Shown here piece after piece: positions 1 through 9,383 of a stretch of DNA of 64,000 bases. The stretch's first letter is position 1. Every line of letters starts with the position of its first letter. Source of the stretch: Gemella massiliensis (GTDB lineage Bacteria; Bacillota; Bacilli; Staphylococcales; Gemellaceae). The notes under the pieces were generated by a model. It ran no database searches. It was given only the letters and a program-made list of their open reading frames with translations, and was not told the DNA's origin. The stretch covers positions 387,458 through 451,457 of the forward strand of contig NZ_LT635544.1 in NCBI RefSeq assembly GCF_900120125.1, given 5' to 3'. A program made the position numbers and the translations under genes.

Positions 1-217
1 GATGTTCATTTTTTAATTTTTTTATAAAAATTAAATCACTAATGCCAATTTTAGCGGAGTGAATGTCACTAATGTGAGCGATTTTAAAATTATGAAAATT
101 TTTCGGAAGATTTTTAAACGGCAAGTTAAAATGACTTAGTTTTAATTTTTTATTTTGTTTAATTAAAGAAGCGGCACTCACAATAGATAGTGCCAATGCT
201 AATTTTTTATAATTCAT
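1..217 (-). CDS. Metallophosphoesterase, N-terminal part (runs off the window)
   Basis: Reading the minus strand from an ATG at 217 gives 72 codons without a stop, running out of the window at base 1. The start has a good ribosome binding site, AAAGGGGA, about 7 bases upstream. The N-terminus is a short hydrophobic segment, and around residues 46-53 it reads IAHISDIH, the first metal-binding block (D-x-H) of calcineurin-like phosphoesterases of the YkuE/YaeI type. These are membrane-anchored or exported hydrolases of uncertain substrate. It is divergent from addA. The family call rests on a single motif, so the exact function is open. Confidence 0.75.
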   Translation of the reverse strand, partial: MNYKKLALALSIVSAASLIKQNKKLKLSHFNLPFKNLPKNFHNFKIAHISDIHSAKIGISDLIFIKKLKNEH

Positions 218-230
218 GTATGTCCCCTTT

Positions 231-260
231 ATTATACTGTTTTCAATATATTTATTACAA
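231..260 (-). promoter_or_regulatory. Promoter of the metallophosphoesterase gene
   Basis: On the minus strand, TTGTAA (255-260) and TATAAT (231-236) are 18 bases apart and lie just ahead of the ribosome binding site for the gene starting at 217. It is a plausible SigA promoter from sequence alone. Confidence 0.45.
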
Positions 261-328
261 ATATTATAACATATGGGAACTTTATGATAAAATAAAAGAT
301 GATTAATTAGATTTTGAGGATTTAGATA

Positions 329-3300
329 ATGATTAAGATTGATAAAATAGATAAATTTACGTTAAATAAAAAATATCCGCCAACGCCGGCACAATGGCAA
401 GCTATAGGGATAGACGGTGCTGATATATTAGTAGCTGCGGCAGCAGGAAGTGGGAAAACGGAAGTTTTATCAGAGAGAATTTCAAGGAAAGTGGCAACAG
501 ATAGATGGGATATTGATAAAATTTTAGTACTTACTTTTACAACGGCGGCGGCAAAAAATATGAAAGTAAGAATAGAAAATAAAATAGCAGATAGATTGTT
601 GAGTTTTGATAACGAAGAGGCTTTGCACTTTTTAAGAAAGCAGAGAATGTTGATGAATGATGCTTTGATAACTACGATAGATAGTTTTTGCTTGAGTGTA
701 TTGAGAAAATTTTATTATCTTGTTGAAGAAAATATTGACGGGGAAATGATTTATTTATCACCAAACTTTAATGTACTGCCAAATAGTAAGACCTTGTTAA
801 CTCAAGTAATAAATACAGTTTTAGAAAATACTGTGGAAATTTCTCCAAAATTAACAGATATTTTATTTACAGTGTTTAATGGAAAAAAGGATATTGTAGC
901 TAGTTTACAAGATACTTATTATAAATTGCTCACAATTCCTAACTTTGAAAATTATTTGGAAAAAGAGTTTTTGATTAATATAAATTCAACGGTTAAAAAT
1001 TTTGATGAAAGTGTCTTGTCTGAATTTAATTTGTTAACAGATTTAACAACGAATAATTCGTTGCAAACGGCAAGGCAATTTACAAAATATTTAGAAAGTT
1101 TTATAGAAAATGATAAAAATATTAGAAGAATAGAAGACATTGTTATTTCTGTCGATTTGAATAATGTAAAAAAAGAAAAAATATTCAATTTTTTTAGTGG
1201 AGATATAGAACAAGAAACGATTTTTGGTAGTAGAATAGAAAATAAGACTAAACTAAAGAAAATAGTTAATATTTTAGATGAAAATATTTTTCTAATGCAG
1301 GATACAAAACAAATTAATGCTCAGTTGCTTGAAACAACTTTTTTAGAATTAAAAAGTTATTCCGAAAAATTTAATATTTTAAGAAGTATAAAAGATTTTG
1401 CCTGTTCTTATCAAAAAATACTTAGAACAATTCATTTCGAGTTTGTAAAAACGAAGAGAAAAAGTAATTTTTTAGATTTTTCCGACTTAAATCATTTAGC
1501 AATAAAAGCTTTGACTAAAAAAGAAAATGGAAAAATGATATTAACGGCTGCTGCTAAATATTATCAAAAATATTTTTTAGAAATTTATGTAGATGAATAT
1601 CAAGATAATAATAATCTTCAGGAGTATATTCTAAACATTATTCGTGGGGAGAATGTCTATTTTTTTAGAGTAGGTGATGTAAAACAGGCGATTTATGGGT
1701 TTAGAGGTTCAAATCCGGATCTTTTTGAAGAAAAATATAATAGTTATGAAAAGTTGAATATAGAAGACTACAGCATGGAAAAAGAATATCATTTGAAAAC
1801 AACCAAAACCGGAATTTGTGTAATGTTGAAAGAAAATTTCCGCAGTGAAGTAAATGTTTTAAGTAGCTGTAACTATATTTTTAATCGACTTATGAAGAAT
1901 TTTAACGCCGGAATTAGTTATGATAAAGAAAATGCTCTTTACTATCCGGCTGTTAAAGAAAAGACGAAATTAACAATACCGACAAAGATAATAAATGGTA
2001 AAATCGATTATTTTAGCGGTCAGGAAATTGAAAATAAAAAAGGATATAGAGAACAATCGATAAAAAATATCGCTTTTGAAATATTAAACGGTGTAGAACA
2101 AGGTAATAATTATAGTGATTATGCTATTTTAGTAAGAAATAGTACAAAAATGGCAAGTTTTAAAGAAATTTTTTCAAGTTATAATATTCCGCTGTTTTTT
2201 AAAGAGAAAGATGGATTTACTTCATCAAACACATTTAATATTCTTTATAATATTTTTAAATTTTTAGATAATACTAATAGAGATAGCAGCCTTGTGGCTA
2301 TACTTCGTAGCGAACTTTTTTCTTATACCAATGATGAGTTATTGAAATTATCATTAAATAATGAAAAAACTTTTTATAAAAAATTAAAAATTAGTGATGA
2401 GGTAAAAGATAGACATACTATAAACATTTTAAATTCATGGCTGAATTACAGCCTTAATAATTCAATAAGAACTATCTTAGAAAAAATAGTCATCGATACA
2501 GATTTTATTAATTATTTGAGAACAGTTGATATAAATGATGAGGAAGTTGATTACTATGAGAATTTTTTAGATGTCGTTTATGAATATGAAAATGTAAATA
2601 ATAATTTGAGTGATTTTATTGTGTATTTGGAAAATATAAGAGAACAAGAGAAGTTTGAAACTAAGAAGAGAGTTTCAAATAATAGCGTAACGTTATCTAC
2701 TATCCATATTTCTAAGGGATTGGAGTATAAGTATGTTTTTATCGCTGATTTAGATACCGATTTTAACAATCAAGGTTTTAGCGGCGAAGTATTATTCACT
2801 TCTGAATTTGGGTTTAGTGTTGATGTGGAAAATATAGCAACCAAGCATAATTATGAATATCAGAGCGTTTTTCCTGTTAAGTTGTATAAATTAAATGCAC
2901 AGTTAATAAAATTAAGAGAACGTGAGGAAGAAATAAGAAATCTTTATGTAGCGTTAACAAGAGCGGAGAAAGGTTTGTATTTGGTAAGTCCAAACGGTAT
3001 TATGCTAAATGACGAAGAAAAAAAACAAATAAGTGTAACCGGTAGCGTTTTTGAAGCAGTAAATTTTGAAGAAATATTAAGCGTTGTCTTGAGTAATTAT
3101 AATAACGAAGATCGTGCAGAAAATGAATTAACGGCGGAGTTTGAATATTATGAACCTAATCAAAATAAGAAAGTATTTTCCGTTGAAAATGAGAGAGAAG
3201 TTAATTTTGTTGAAATTTATAAAGAATTGGAAGTCGAAAATAAAGATAAATTAATTAAACAAAAGACTAACAAAATATTTCCGGCGAAAACTTCATATAG

Positions 3301-3967
3301 TGCTATGAAGAAAATTAATAAGGATAAAGATGAGATAATAAAAAAAGATAATAAAGAAATCAATTACTTGGAATTATCTAACCTAAATAAAATAACTACC
3401 GCTACAAAAGCTTTACAACGGGGTAATATTATTCATAAATTGTTTGAAAGAATAGTACAAAGCGTCTTTGAGAAAGAGGAAATAATTGATGTTCAATCGT
3501 ATGTAGAAAATTTAGTTAGAACGGATAATATTATCTATAATATAAAAAATAAAACTTTATTGACAAAAGAAGAGTATAATCTAATAAATAACGAAGATGA
3601 TTTAACTAAAGTAAAAATGTTTTTAGAAAGTGAAGTGATCAGTTTTGTAAAAGATGCAGATACTTGTGAAACTGAATTGTCTTTTACAACATTAAAAAAA
3701 GCAAAAGAGCTTTATAATGAAAGTGAAAGCAATATTGAGGTAATACTTCAAGGTGTTGTCGATTTGTTAATTAATATAGATGGGCAATATTTAATAATAG
3801 ATTATAAAACTGATAATGTTTCAAAGAAAAACGGTGAAAGTATTTTAGAAAAACGTCATGGTGAACAGTTGAAAATATATAAAGAAGCGGTAAAAAAATA
3901 TTATAATTGCACTGAGGTGAAGACTTACATCTATTCTTACACTTTATCAAAATTAATAGAAGTGTAG
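329..3967 (+). CDS. addA: ATP-dependent helicase/nuclease subunit A (AddA)
   Basis: 1212 residues, the usual size for AddA of the AddAB helicase-nuclease that processes double-strand breaks for RecA recombination. A UvrD-type motor is visible: Q-motif PTPAQWQAI (about 18-26), Walker A AAGSGKT (about 38-44), DExx box VDEYQD (about 420-427) and the GDVKQAIYGFRG block. The C-terminus carries the RecB-family nuclease motif IIDYKTD (about 1153-1159), so the nuclease site looks intact. Start ATG 329 has TGAGGA upstream. The expected partner addB, normally just upstream in Firmicutes, is not adjacent: the upstream neighbour is a divergent phosphoesterase. Two further genes follow on the same strand, but after a promoter of their own. 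Confidence 0.95.
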   Translation: MIKIDKIDKFTLNKKYPPTPAQWQAIGIDGADILVAAAAGSGKTEVLSERISRKVATDRWDIDKILVLTFTTAAAKNMKVRIENKIADRLLSFDNEEALHFLRKQRMLMNDALITTIDSFCLSVLRKFYYLVEENIDGEMIYLSPNFNVLPNSKTLLTQVINTVLENTVEISPKLTDILFTVFNGKKDIVASLQDTYYKLLTIPNFENYLEKEFLININSTVKNFDESVLSEFNLLTDLTTNNSLQTARQFTKYLESFIENDKNIRRIEDIVISVDLNNVKKEKIFNFFSGDIEQETIFGSRIENKTKLKKIVNILDENIFLMQDTKQINAQLLETTFLELKSYSEKFNILRSIKDFACSYQKILRTIHFEFVKTKRKSNFLDFSDLNHLAIKALTKKENGKMILTAAAKYYQKYFLEIYVDEYQDNNNLQEYILNIIRGENVYFFRVGDVKQAIYGFRGSNPDLFEEKYNSYEKLNIEDYSMEKEYHLKTTKTGICVMLKENFRSEVNVLSSCNYIFNRLMKNFNAGISYDKENALYYPAVKEKTKLTIPTKIINGKIDYFSGQEIENKKGYREQSIKNIAFEILNGVEQGNNYSDYAILVRNSTKMASFKEIFSSYNIPLFFKEKDGFTSSNTFNILYNIFKFLDNTNRDSSLVAILRSELFSYTNDELLKLSLNNEKTFYKKLKISDEVKDRHTINILNSWLNYSLNNSIRTILEKIVIDTDFINYLRTVDINDEEVDYYENFLDVVYEYENVNNNLSDFIVYLENIREQEKFETKKRVSNNSVTLSTIHISKGLEYKYVFIADLDTDFNNQGFSGEVLFTSEFGFSVDVENIATKHNYEYQSVFPVKLYKLNAQLIKLREREEEIRNLYVALTRAEKGLYLVSPNGIMLNDEEKKQISVTGSVFEAVNFEEILSVVLSNYNNEDRAENELTAEFEYYEPNQNKKVFSVENEREVNFVEIYKELEVENKDKLIKQKTNKIFPAKTSYSAMKKINKDKDEIIKKDNKEINYLELSNLNKITTATKALQRGNIIHKLFERIVQSVFEKEEIIDVQSYVENLVRTDNIIYNIKNKTLLTKEEYNLINNEDDLTKVKMFLESEVISFVKDADTCETELSFTTLKKAKELYNESESNIEVILQGVVDLLINIDGQYLIIDYKTDNVSKKNGESILEKRHGEQLKIYKEAVKKYYNCTEVKTYIYSYTLSKLIEV

Positions 3968-4023
3968 AAATCAGGTGAGTTACATTTTGTGAATTTTTGA
4001 TAAAATCTGTAAATTTCTTCTCA

Positions 4024-4052
4024 TTGTTACTATAGTCTAAATATGATATAAT
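4024..4052 (+). promoter_or_regulatory. Promoter upstream of the NagB-like gene
   Basis: TTGTTA (4024-4029) and a perfect TATAAT (4047-4052) with 17-base spacing lie 41 bases ahead of the GTG start at 4093. This suggests the next genes are transcribed apart from addA. Confidence 0.6.
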
Positions 4053-4092
4053 AGTTATTAAAAATAACCGGACTTTATTTGGAGGTGAAATA

Positions 4093-4932
4093 GTGAAATA
4101 TATAGTTTGTAACAGTCAGACGGCGGTGCTTAATAGAATGTATGATGAATTTGAAAAATGTTTAGAAGATGGTGCTGTTGTGTCGTTGCCGGAACAAATA
4201 ATCGGCACGCAATTTATGAATAGAATGGTGGATGATTATAATGCCGGAAAGTATCGCTATAAACATATAACTCTTGTGGGACAAAGAGAGTTTGCAGATA
4301 TAGATATAGAAGAAGATTTTGGATTATATCGTTATCTTAGAAAAGAATTAATAACAAAATTAGATTTGGATGCTAAGAATATTTATTATCCAAAATGTTT
4401 GGATAGTGAAAATAGTGAAGATGATATTGCTAAATATGAAGAGATATTGGCAGAAAATATTGCTGATGTAGCAATAGTATTTTTAGGTGCGGAAGGAACG
4501 ATACTGGATTATAAATATATGAACGAAGAAAATAAACGAGTTCATTTGTTGGAGTTTTCTAAGGAAGATAAAACGCAGTTACAAAAGTCCGGAATTCAAC
4601 TTCGAGGAAATAAACTAATAAGTATCGGATATGAAAATTTACTATCAGCAAGAAGTTTATTTATAGTTGTTTTAGGAGCTGATAAAAGAGAGTATATGGT
4701 GGAGTTGTTTGAAAATGATCATGACGAACAAGAAACTATTTTATCACTTTTAAACGAGCATGATAATGTTTTTATTTTTACGGATAAAGAAGCAAGTTAT
4801 AAATCGGAAGAAGAAGTAAATAGATTAATAAAACAGCGACAAAAACAGCTTTTAGCTAAACAACGTCGTGAAGAAGAAAAAGAAGCGAAAATTATAGAGA
4901 AAATACAGAGTGATGGAGAATATAATGAATGA
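4093..4932 (+). CDS. NagB/sugar-phosphate isomerase-like protein, probably non-catalytic
   Basis: 279 residues from a GTG start with GGAGG at 4081-4085. The order of blocks resembles glucosamine-6-phosphate deaminase (NagB/6-phosphogluconolactonase fold): SLPEQIIGTQFMNRMV near the N-terminus, HITLVGQREFADI where NagB has its DEY loop, then LLSARSLFIVVLGADK near residue 200. The catalytic block normally reading G-x-G-x-DGHIAF appears here as FLGAEGTILDY, so the aspartate and histidine of the active site are absent. A charged helical tail (about 240-279, rich in K, E, R, Q) follows. It overlaps the next gene by 8 bases, so the two are translationally coupled. Family assignment is by eye and moderate; deaminase activity is unlikely. 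Confidence 0.55.
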   Translation: MKYIVCNSQTAVLNRMYDEFEKCLEDGAVVSLPEQIIGTQFMNRMVDDYNAGKYRYKHITLVGQREFADIDIEEDFGLYRYLRKELITKLDLDAKNIYYPKCLDSENSEDDIAKYEEILAENIADVAIVFLGAEGTILDYKYMNEENKRVHLLEFSKEDKTQLQKSGIQLRGNKLISIGYENLLSARSLFIVVLGADKREYMVELFENDHDEQETILSLLNEHDNVFIFTDKEASYKSEEEVNRLIKQRQKQLLAKQRREEEKEAKIIEKIQSDGEYNE

Positions 4933-6256
4933 TTACCAGAGAATTATAAATTATGATTTCAATGATGTAGTTCTTGATAATAAGTTAGTAGTAAAATTTA
5001 AAATGAAAAAAACTTTTAGTGAATGGGACTTTATAAGTTTATTTTCACACAAACGTGGGGAGAGATTTATAATAAAAACACCTGATAGCAGAAGTTCTAA
5101 AATAGGAATAGGTTATGAAAAAACTTGGTTATTAGATTCAAATGATTTTTTGTCCAGTTTTGATAATAAAAATATTTTATCGGGTTTTGAAGAATTAAAA
5201 ACACAGGTAACTTTTATTGATATTCATGAACATGATGAGGAATATTTCGGTTTATATGGCGGTGTTTCTGACGGTAGTAATAAAAGTACGCAGGAGTGGG
5301 TAGATTTTAGTGATACTTCTTTTGTAGTACCGGAAATTTTGGCTGTTTTTAAAGGGGACTTCGTATATTTCACCTTATTTTTTGATATGGAAGATGGTGT
5401 TGACTTTCTGGAGTTATGGCGAAAAAGAACGGAATTTTTAGAAAAATTGGTTTTTCAAGAAGAACCATTACTTAATGAACCTAAAATATCTGTAGTAAGA
5501 GATATTTATCCGGAAGTTTGGCAAGAAAATATAAGAAAAGCGTTATTAAAAATAGAACAAGGTGAGCTTAAAAGATTAGTATTACCAAGAAAAAATCAGA
5601 TATTATTAGAAAATAGAACTTCACTTGCTGCTATAACAAAATATTTGCTTAATAAAAAGAGATATTTTATTGCATTTGAGATGAAAAAAAGCCTCTTTGT
5701 AACGACCAATCCTTTGGTATCGTTAGATGTTGATGATGAAGAATTAAAAGCGTACTTGTATTTAAAACAGGAAAATCTTTTTTCTGATAAAAGTGTTGTT
5801 ATGTTTGATGAAAAGGATATATTTATCAGATACAAAGAAGAGTTTAAAGCTAAGTTTGAGAAAGATTTTGAAGTTTCGGATGACAAGATGTTAATGGGTA
5901 AAAAGTTAGATGTTTATGCTGTACTAAAAACAAGAATAATAAGTAAACAAAAGGCGATAAAGGCACTTAGTGTTTTATACCCGATTCCTCTATTAAAAGG
6001 TTATCCCGAAGTAGCTGCTGAAGAGTTTTTAAAAGAAAATTGTCCTACAGGATATGGTTTTTGGTATTCGCCTTTCGGTTATATTAATGCAAATTTAGAT
6101 GCAAGGTTTTATACTTGCGGGAATACCATGATTGCATTAGAAAATATGATAACTTTATTTACCAGTATTTTATTATCAAAAGATGACAGTTATGATGAGG
6201 TTATAGAAAGAACAAATTCGATAGTAAGTTCAAGATTAAAATTATTTAATCACTAA
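4925..6256 (+). CDS. Isochorismate synthase/chorismate-binding homologue, degenerate
   Basis: I place the start at ATG 4925, six bases after GGAG at 4915-4918; GTG 4910 and ATG 4913 are in frame but lack a ribosome binding site. The C-terminal half follows the chorismate-utilising fold of MenF: GELKRLVLPRK resembles the q-KVVLAR block, LYPIPLLKGYP the LHPTPAVGG block, and GFWYSPFGYINANLDARF the GWYAGPVGW...GEF block. The usual lysine before VVLAR reads as arginine, and the magnesium-binding glutamate of the GEF block is not there. It therefore looks like a relative without normal isochorismate synthase chemistry. No other men genes are nearby. Coupled to the upstream NagB-like gene and 10 bases ahead of a transporter gene. 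Confidence 0.6.
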   Translation: MNDYQRIINYDFNDVVLDNKLVVKFKMKKTFSEWDFISLFSHKRGERFIIKTPDSRSSKIGIGYEKTWLLDSNDFLSSFDNKNILSGFEELKTQVTFIDIHEHDEEYFGLYGGVSDGSNKSTQEWVDFSDTSFVVPEILAVFKGDFVYFTLFFDMEDGVDFLELWRKRTEFLEKLVFQEEPLLNEPKISVVRDIYPEVWQENIRKALLKIEQGELKRLVLPRKNQILLENRTSLAAITKYLLNKKRYFIAFEMKKSLFVTTNPLVSLDVDDEELKAYLYLKQENLFSDKSVVMFDEKDIFIRYKEEFKAKFEKDFEVSDDKMLMGKKLDVYAVLKTRIISKQKAIKALSVLYPIPLLKGYPEVAAEEFLKENCPTGYGFWYSPFGYINANLDARFYTCGNTMIALENMITLFTSILLSKDDSYDEVIERTNSIVSSRLKLFNH

Positions 6257-6266
6257 GGAGGAAGTT

Positions 6267-7154
6267 ATGAAATTAAGTACAATGCAAAAGGGTACTTTAC
6301 TTACTATATCAGGAGCAACATGTTGGGGATTATCCGGGGTTTTAGGAGAATATCTTCTTAATATTTCTAAAATAGACTCTGTTTGGGTAATAGCTACACG
6401 TTTATTCTATGCGGGATTAATTTTATTAGCTGTAGTATTAATAAAAAATAAAAAGGTGACACTTAGAGTGTTTAAAGATAAAAAAGATGTTTTAAGGTTA
6501 ATAAATTTTTCGTTTTTCGGTTTACTTATTTGTCAGGGAACATATTTTCTAGCAATAAAATATACCAATGCCGGAATGGCAACAGTTCTTCAATTTACAG
6601 GTCCGGTTATGATAATGGCATTTTATTGTGTTTTAAATAAACGTTTGCCGATGATCAGGGAAGCTGTAGCTATGATAACTTCATTGTTTGGTGTTGTTTT
6701 GATGGCTACTCATTTAGACTTTAATACATTATCTATTTCGGCAATCGGTTTGTTTTGGGGAATTTTCTCGGCGGTTGGGCTTGCCAGTTACAATATTTCT
6801 TCAATAAGACTTACCACAAAATATGGTGCAACAATCATAACTGCATGGGGACTTTTTATAGCGGGAACGATTGTTTATTTTGCGACAGGAAGTTATTATA
6901 TACCGGCAGGATTTAGTTTAATTGACTTTTTATGTATAACCGGAATTGTCTTAATAGGAACTATCGCTTCATTTACCATGTATTTAGAGGGAATTAAATT
7001 AATTGGAGCGGTTACCGGTAGCATAATAGGTTGTTTTGAACCGATAGCGGCGATAATTTTTTCGTTTTTATTACTTGGAACAACATTCAGTAGTTTAGAC
7101 TTGCTGGGAGCAGCCTTTATACTATCTGCCGTTGTGGTTTTAAGCAAAAGATAA
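6267..7154 (+). CDS. EamA/DMT-family transporter
   Basis: 295 residues, almost wholly hydrophobic, with about ten membrane helices arranged as two related halves, as in the drug/metabolite transporter superfamily (EamA repeats). The N-terminal ATCWGLSGVLGEYLL and later GLFWGIFSAVGLASYN blocks are typical of the two repeat starts. Family members export or import small metabolites such as amino acids or purines; the substrate cannot be read from sequence. The start ATG 6267 has AAGGAGG just upstream and lies 10 bases after the preceding gene, so it probably shares the transcript of the two genes before it. Confidence 0.85.
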   Translation: MKLSTMQKGTLLTISGATCWGLSGVLGEYLLNISKIDSVWVIATRLFYAGLILLAVVLIKNKKVTLRVFKDKKDVLRLINFSFFGLLICQGTYFLAIKYTNAGMATVLQFTGPVMIMAFYCVLNKRLPMIREAVAMITSLFGVVLMATHLDFNTLSISAIGLFWGIFSAVGLASYNISSIRLTTKYGATIITAWGLFIAGTIVYFATGSYYIPAGFSLIDFLCITGIVLIGTIASFTMYLEGIKLIGAVTGSIIGCFEPIAAIIFSFLLLGTTFSSLDLLGAAFILSAVVVLSKR

Positions 7155-7288
7155 TACTTGCTTAATAAGAAAAATGAATATACAATAGGGTGAGAGTATT
7201 AGTAAGGTCTGATATTCTCATTATCACATTAAGGGGTAAATAAGTGTATTTTAACAATAATTATAAAAGAGAAAAGAGATTTTAACAA

Positions 7289-8563
7289 ATGAATAATAAT
7301 TATCAAACTTTTGACGATATGTATAAAAGTAAAACGACAAAGGAACTGACGCTTCTTGCAAAAAAACTAGGAGTTATTCGTTACTCTACCCTTAATAAAA
7401 AGGAATTAGTTCTTGCAATTTTAGAAAAGGAAATGGAAAAAGATAATAATTATTATATGACCGGTATTTTAGATGATATTCACCCGGACAACGGCTTTGG
7501 TTTTTTAAGGACGGTTAATTATAATAAAGGAGAAGCTGATATTTATGTTTCGGCATCACAAATAAGACGTTTTGAGCTTAAAAAGGGTGATGAAGTAACC
7601 GGAAAAGTTCGCCCTCCCAGAGAAAATGATAAATATTATGGGTTACTTCAAGTAGATGTTATTAATGGCGTTAATGCTGAAGAAATAAAATCACGCCCGC
7701 ATTTTCAGGCGTTAACCCCTATTTATCCGGACAGTAAATTAGTTTTGGAAACTACAAAAGAAAAATTATCAACCAGATTTATTGATTTGGTAGCACCTAT
7801 CGGTCTTGGACAACGTGGTTTAATAGTAGCGCCGCCTAAAGCGGGGAAAACTACTTTGTTAAAAGATATTGCCAATGCAATTAGAAAAAATTATCCAGAT
7901 AAAAAATTAATTATTTTGTTGATTGATGAAAGACCGGAGGAAGTTACCGATATGGAACGTTCAGTAAAAGGTGCAGATGTAGTTAGCTCGACTTTTGATG
8001 AAACATCGGAAAATCATGTGAAAGTGGCAGAGCTTGTAATAGAGCATGCAAAACGTCGAGTAGAGTTGGGACAAGATGTTATTATTTTAATGGATAGTAT
8101 TACACGCTTAGCACGTGCTTATAATATAGTTGAACCTAGTAGCGGTAAAGTGTTAACCGGAGGGATTGATCCGTCAAGTCTTCATAAGCCAAAGGCTTTT
8201 TTTGGAGCGGCACGTAATGTTGAAGGCGGTGGAAGTCTTACAATTATTGCAACAGCATTGATAAATACCGGTTCTCGAATGGATGATATGATTTTTGAAG
8301 AATTTAAGGGAACGGGTAATATGGAAATAGTTTTATCGCCTGAACTGGCATTAAGAAGGGTGTACCCTGCGATAGATTTTGCTAAAAGTTCAACCAGAAA
8401 AGAGGAGTTGTTATTAACAGAAGATGAAGTGAAAATTTTATGGCAAACACGACGAAAATTGGAAGACGTCAGTGAACCGACAATTGGTGTTTTAAATCAT
8501 CTTAGAAAATATAACTCAAACAAAGATTATGTAGCAGAGATGAAGAAGTTTATTCGTGAATAG
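7289..8563 (+). CDS. rho: Transcription termination factor Rho
   Basis: 424 residues, normal for the compact Rho of Firmicutes. The N-terminal SAP-like helix bundle (1-50) and the cold-shock RNA-binding domain (about 55-125, with GILDDI and GFGFLRT) are followed by the RecA-like ATPase with Walker A APPKAGKTT (about 179-187) and the LIDERPEEV block. Rho is a hexameric RNA helicase that ends untranslated transcripts. The ribosome binding site before ATG 7289 is weak (purine-rich AAAAGAGAAAAGAGA). The 134 bases upstream include an imperfect inverted repeat (GAGAGTAT...ATATTCTC), possibly an attenuator, but I cannot show that. Confidence 0.97.
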   Translation: MNNNYQTFDDMYKSKTTKELTLLAKKLGVIRYSTLNKKELVLAILEKEMEKDNNYYMTGILDDIHPDNGFGFLRTVNYNKGEADIYVSASQIRRFELKKGDEVTGKVRPPRENDKYYGLLQVDVINGVNAEEIKSRPHFQALTPIYPDSKLVLETTKEKLSTRFIDLVAPIGLGQRGLIVAPPKAGKTTLLKDIANAIRKNYPDKKLIILLIDERPEEVTDMERSVKGADVVSSTFDETSENHVKVAELVIEHAKRRVELGQDVIILMDSITRLARAYNIVEPSSGKVLTGGIDPSSLHKPKAFFGAARNVEGGGSLTIIATALINTGSRMDDMIFEEFKGTGNMEIVLSPELALRRVYPAIDFAKSSTRKEELLLTEDEVKILWQTRRKLEDVSEPTIGVLNHLRKYNSNKDYVAEMKKFIRE

Positions 8564-8576
8564 CTTATATTAATAT

Positions 8577-8605
8577 TAGACAGTTATGCTAAGCTATGTT
8601 ATAAT
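8577..8605 (+). promoter_or_regulatory. Promoter of the DedA-family gene
   Basis: TAGACA (8577-8582) and TATAAT (8600-8605) with 17-base spacing, 30 bases before the GTG start. Confidence 0.5.
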
Positions 8606-8635
8606 CTATTTTATAATTGTTTTAGGAGGTTATGA

Positions 8636-9280
8636 GTGAACACGATAAAATTTTTAATTGATTTTGTGCTACATATAGATAAACATTTAGGTGAGCTTAT
8701 GAATCAACATGGTCCATGGTGGTTATATGGAATTATATTTTTAGTAATATTTATAGAAACCGGTGTGGTATTTATGCCGTTTTTACCGGGGGATTCGCTA
8801 CTTTTTGCTAGCGGTGCTTTGTGGGCGGCTACCGGAAATAATATTTTTTTATTGCTTATGCTATGTATTAGCGCAGCGGTAATAGGAGATAATTGTAATT
8901 ATTTTATTGGAAGAAATTTCTCTGAATATTTGAAGAGCAGGTCATGGTTTAAAAAATTTGTTTCAGATGAGAACATAAAAGATGCCGAAAAATTTGTTGA
9001 AAAACATGGTGGGAAATCAATTTTTCTGGCAAGATTTTTTCCTATAATTCGAACTATAGTTCCTTTTATAGTAGGTGCCGGTAAAATGAAATATAGCAAA
9101 TTCAGAACAATAGATTTTCTGGGTGGAACTTGCTGGTGTCTGCTGTTTGTTTCGGTAGGTTATTTCTTTGGGAACTTTGAAATTGTAAAGAAAAATTTTT
9201 CATTAGTGGTAATTGGAATAATTTTGATTAGTTTAGTACCGCTAATAATTGGAACATTAAAATCACGTAAAAAAGCATAG
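8636..9280 (+). CDS. DedA-family membrane protein
   Basis: 214 residues with the DedA/SNARE-associated pattern: N-terminal helix, re-entrant segment FMPFLPGDSLLFASGAL, conserved HGGKSIFLARFFPIIRT block near residue 120 with the essential arginines, and C-terminal membrane helices. DedA proteins act in the cytoplasmic membrane and are linked to lipid-carrier (undecaprenyl phosphate) flipping and envelope homeostasis. Start GTG 8636 is chosen because AGGAGG at 8625-8630 is well placed; an ATG at 8632 is out of frame and ends after nine codons. Followed by its own terminator. Confidence 0.9.
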   Translation: MNTIKFLIDFVLHIDKHLGELMNQHGPWWLYGIIFLVIFIETGVVFMPFLPGDSLLFASGALWAATGNNIFLLLMLCISAAVIGDNCNYFIGRNFSEYLKSRSWFKKFVSDENIKDAEKFVEKHGGKSIFLARFFPIIRTIVPFIVGAGKMKYSKFRTIDFLGGTCWCLLFVSVGYFFGNFEIVKKNFSLVVIGIILISLVPLIIGTLKSRKKA

Positions 9281-9282
9281 AA

Positions 9283-9325
9283 AAAAACTTCGTTAGAATC
9301 GCTACGGTTTTAATGAAGTTTTTGT
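9283..9325 (+). terminator. Rho-independent terminator after the DedA gene
   Basis: Inverted repeat AAAAACTTCGTTA ... TAATGAAGTTTTT with one mismatch, ending in a T run. Confidence 0.8.
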
Positions 9326-9383
9326 GATTTTCTTTTAAATATAGTATATAATGAGATTATGAAAGACGACAAAGGAGATTAGT

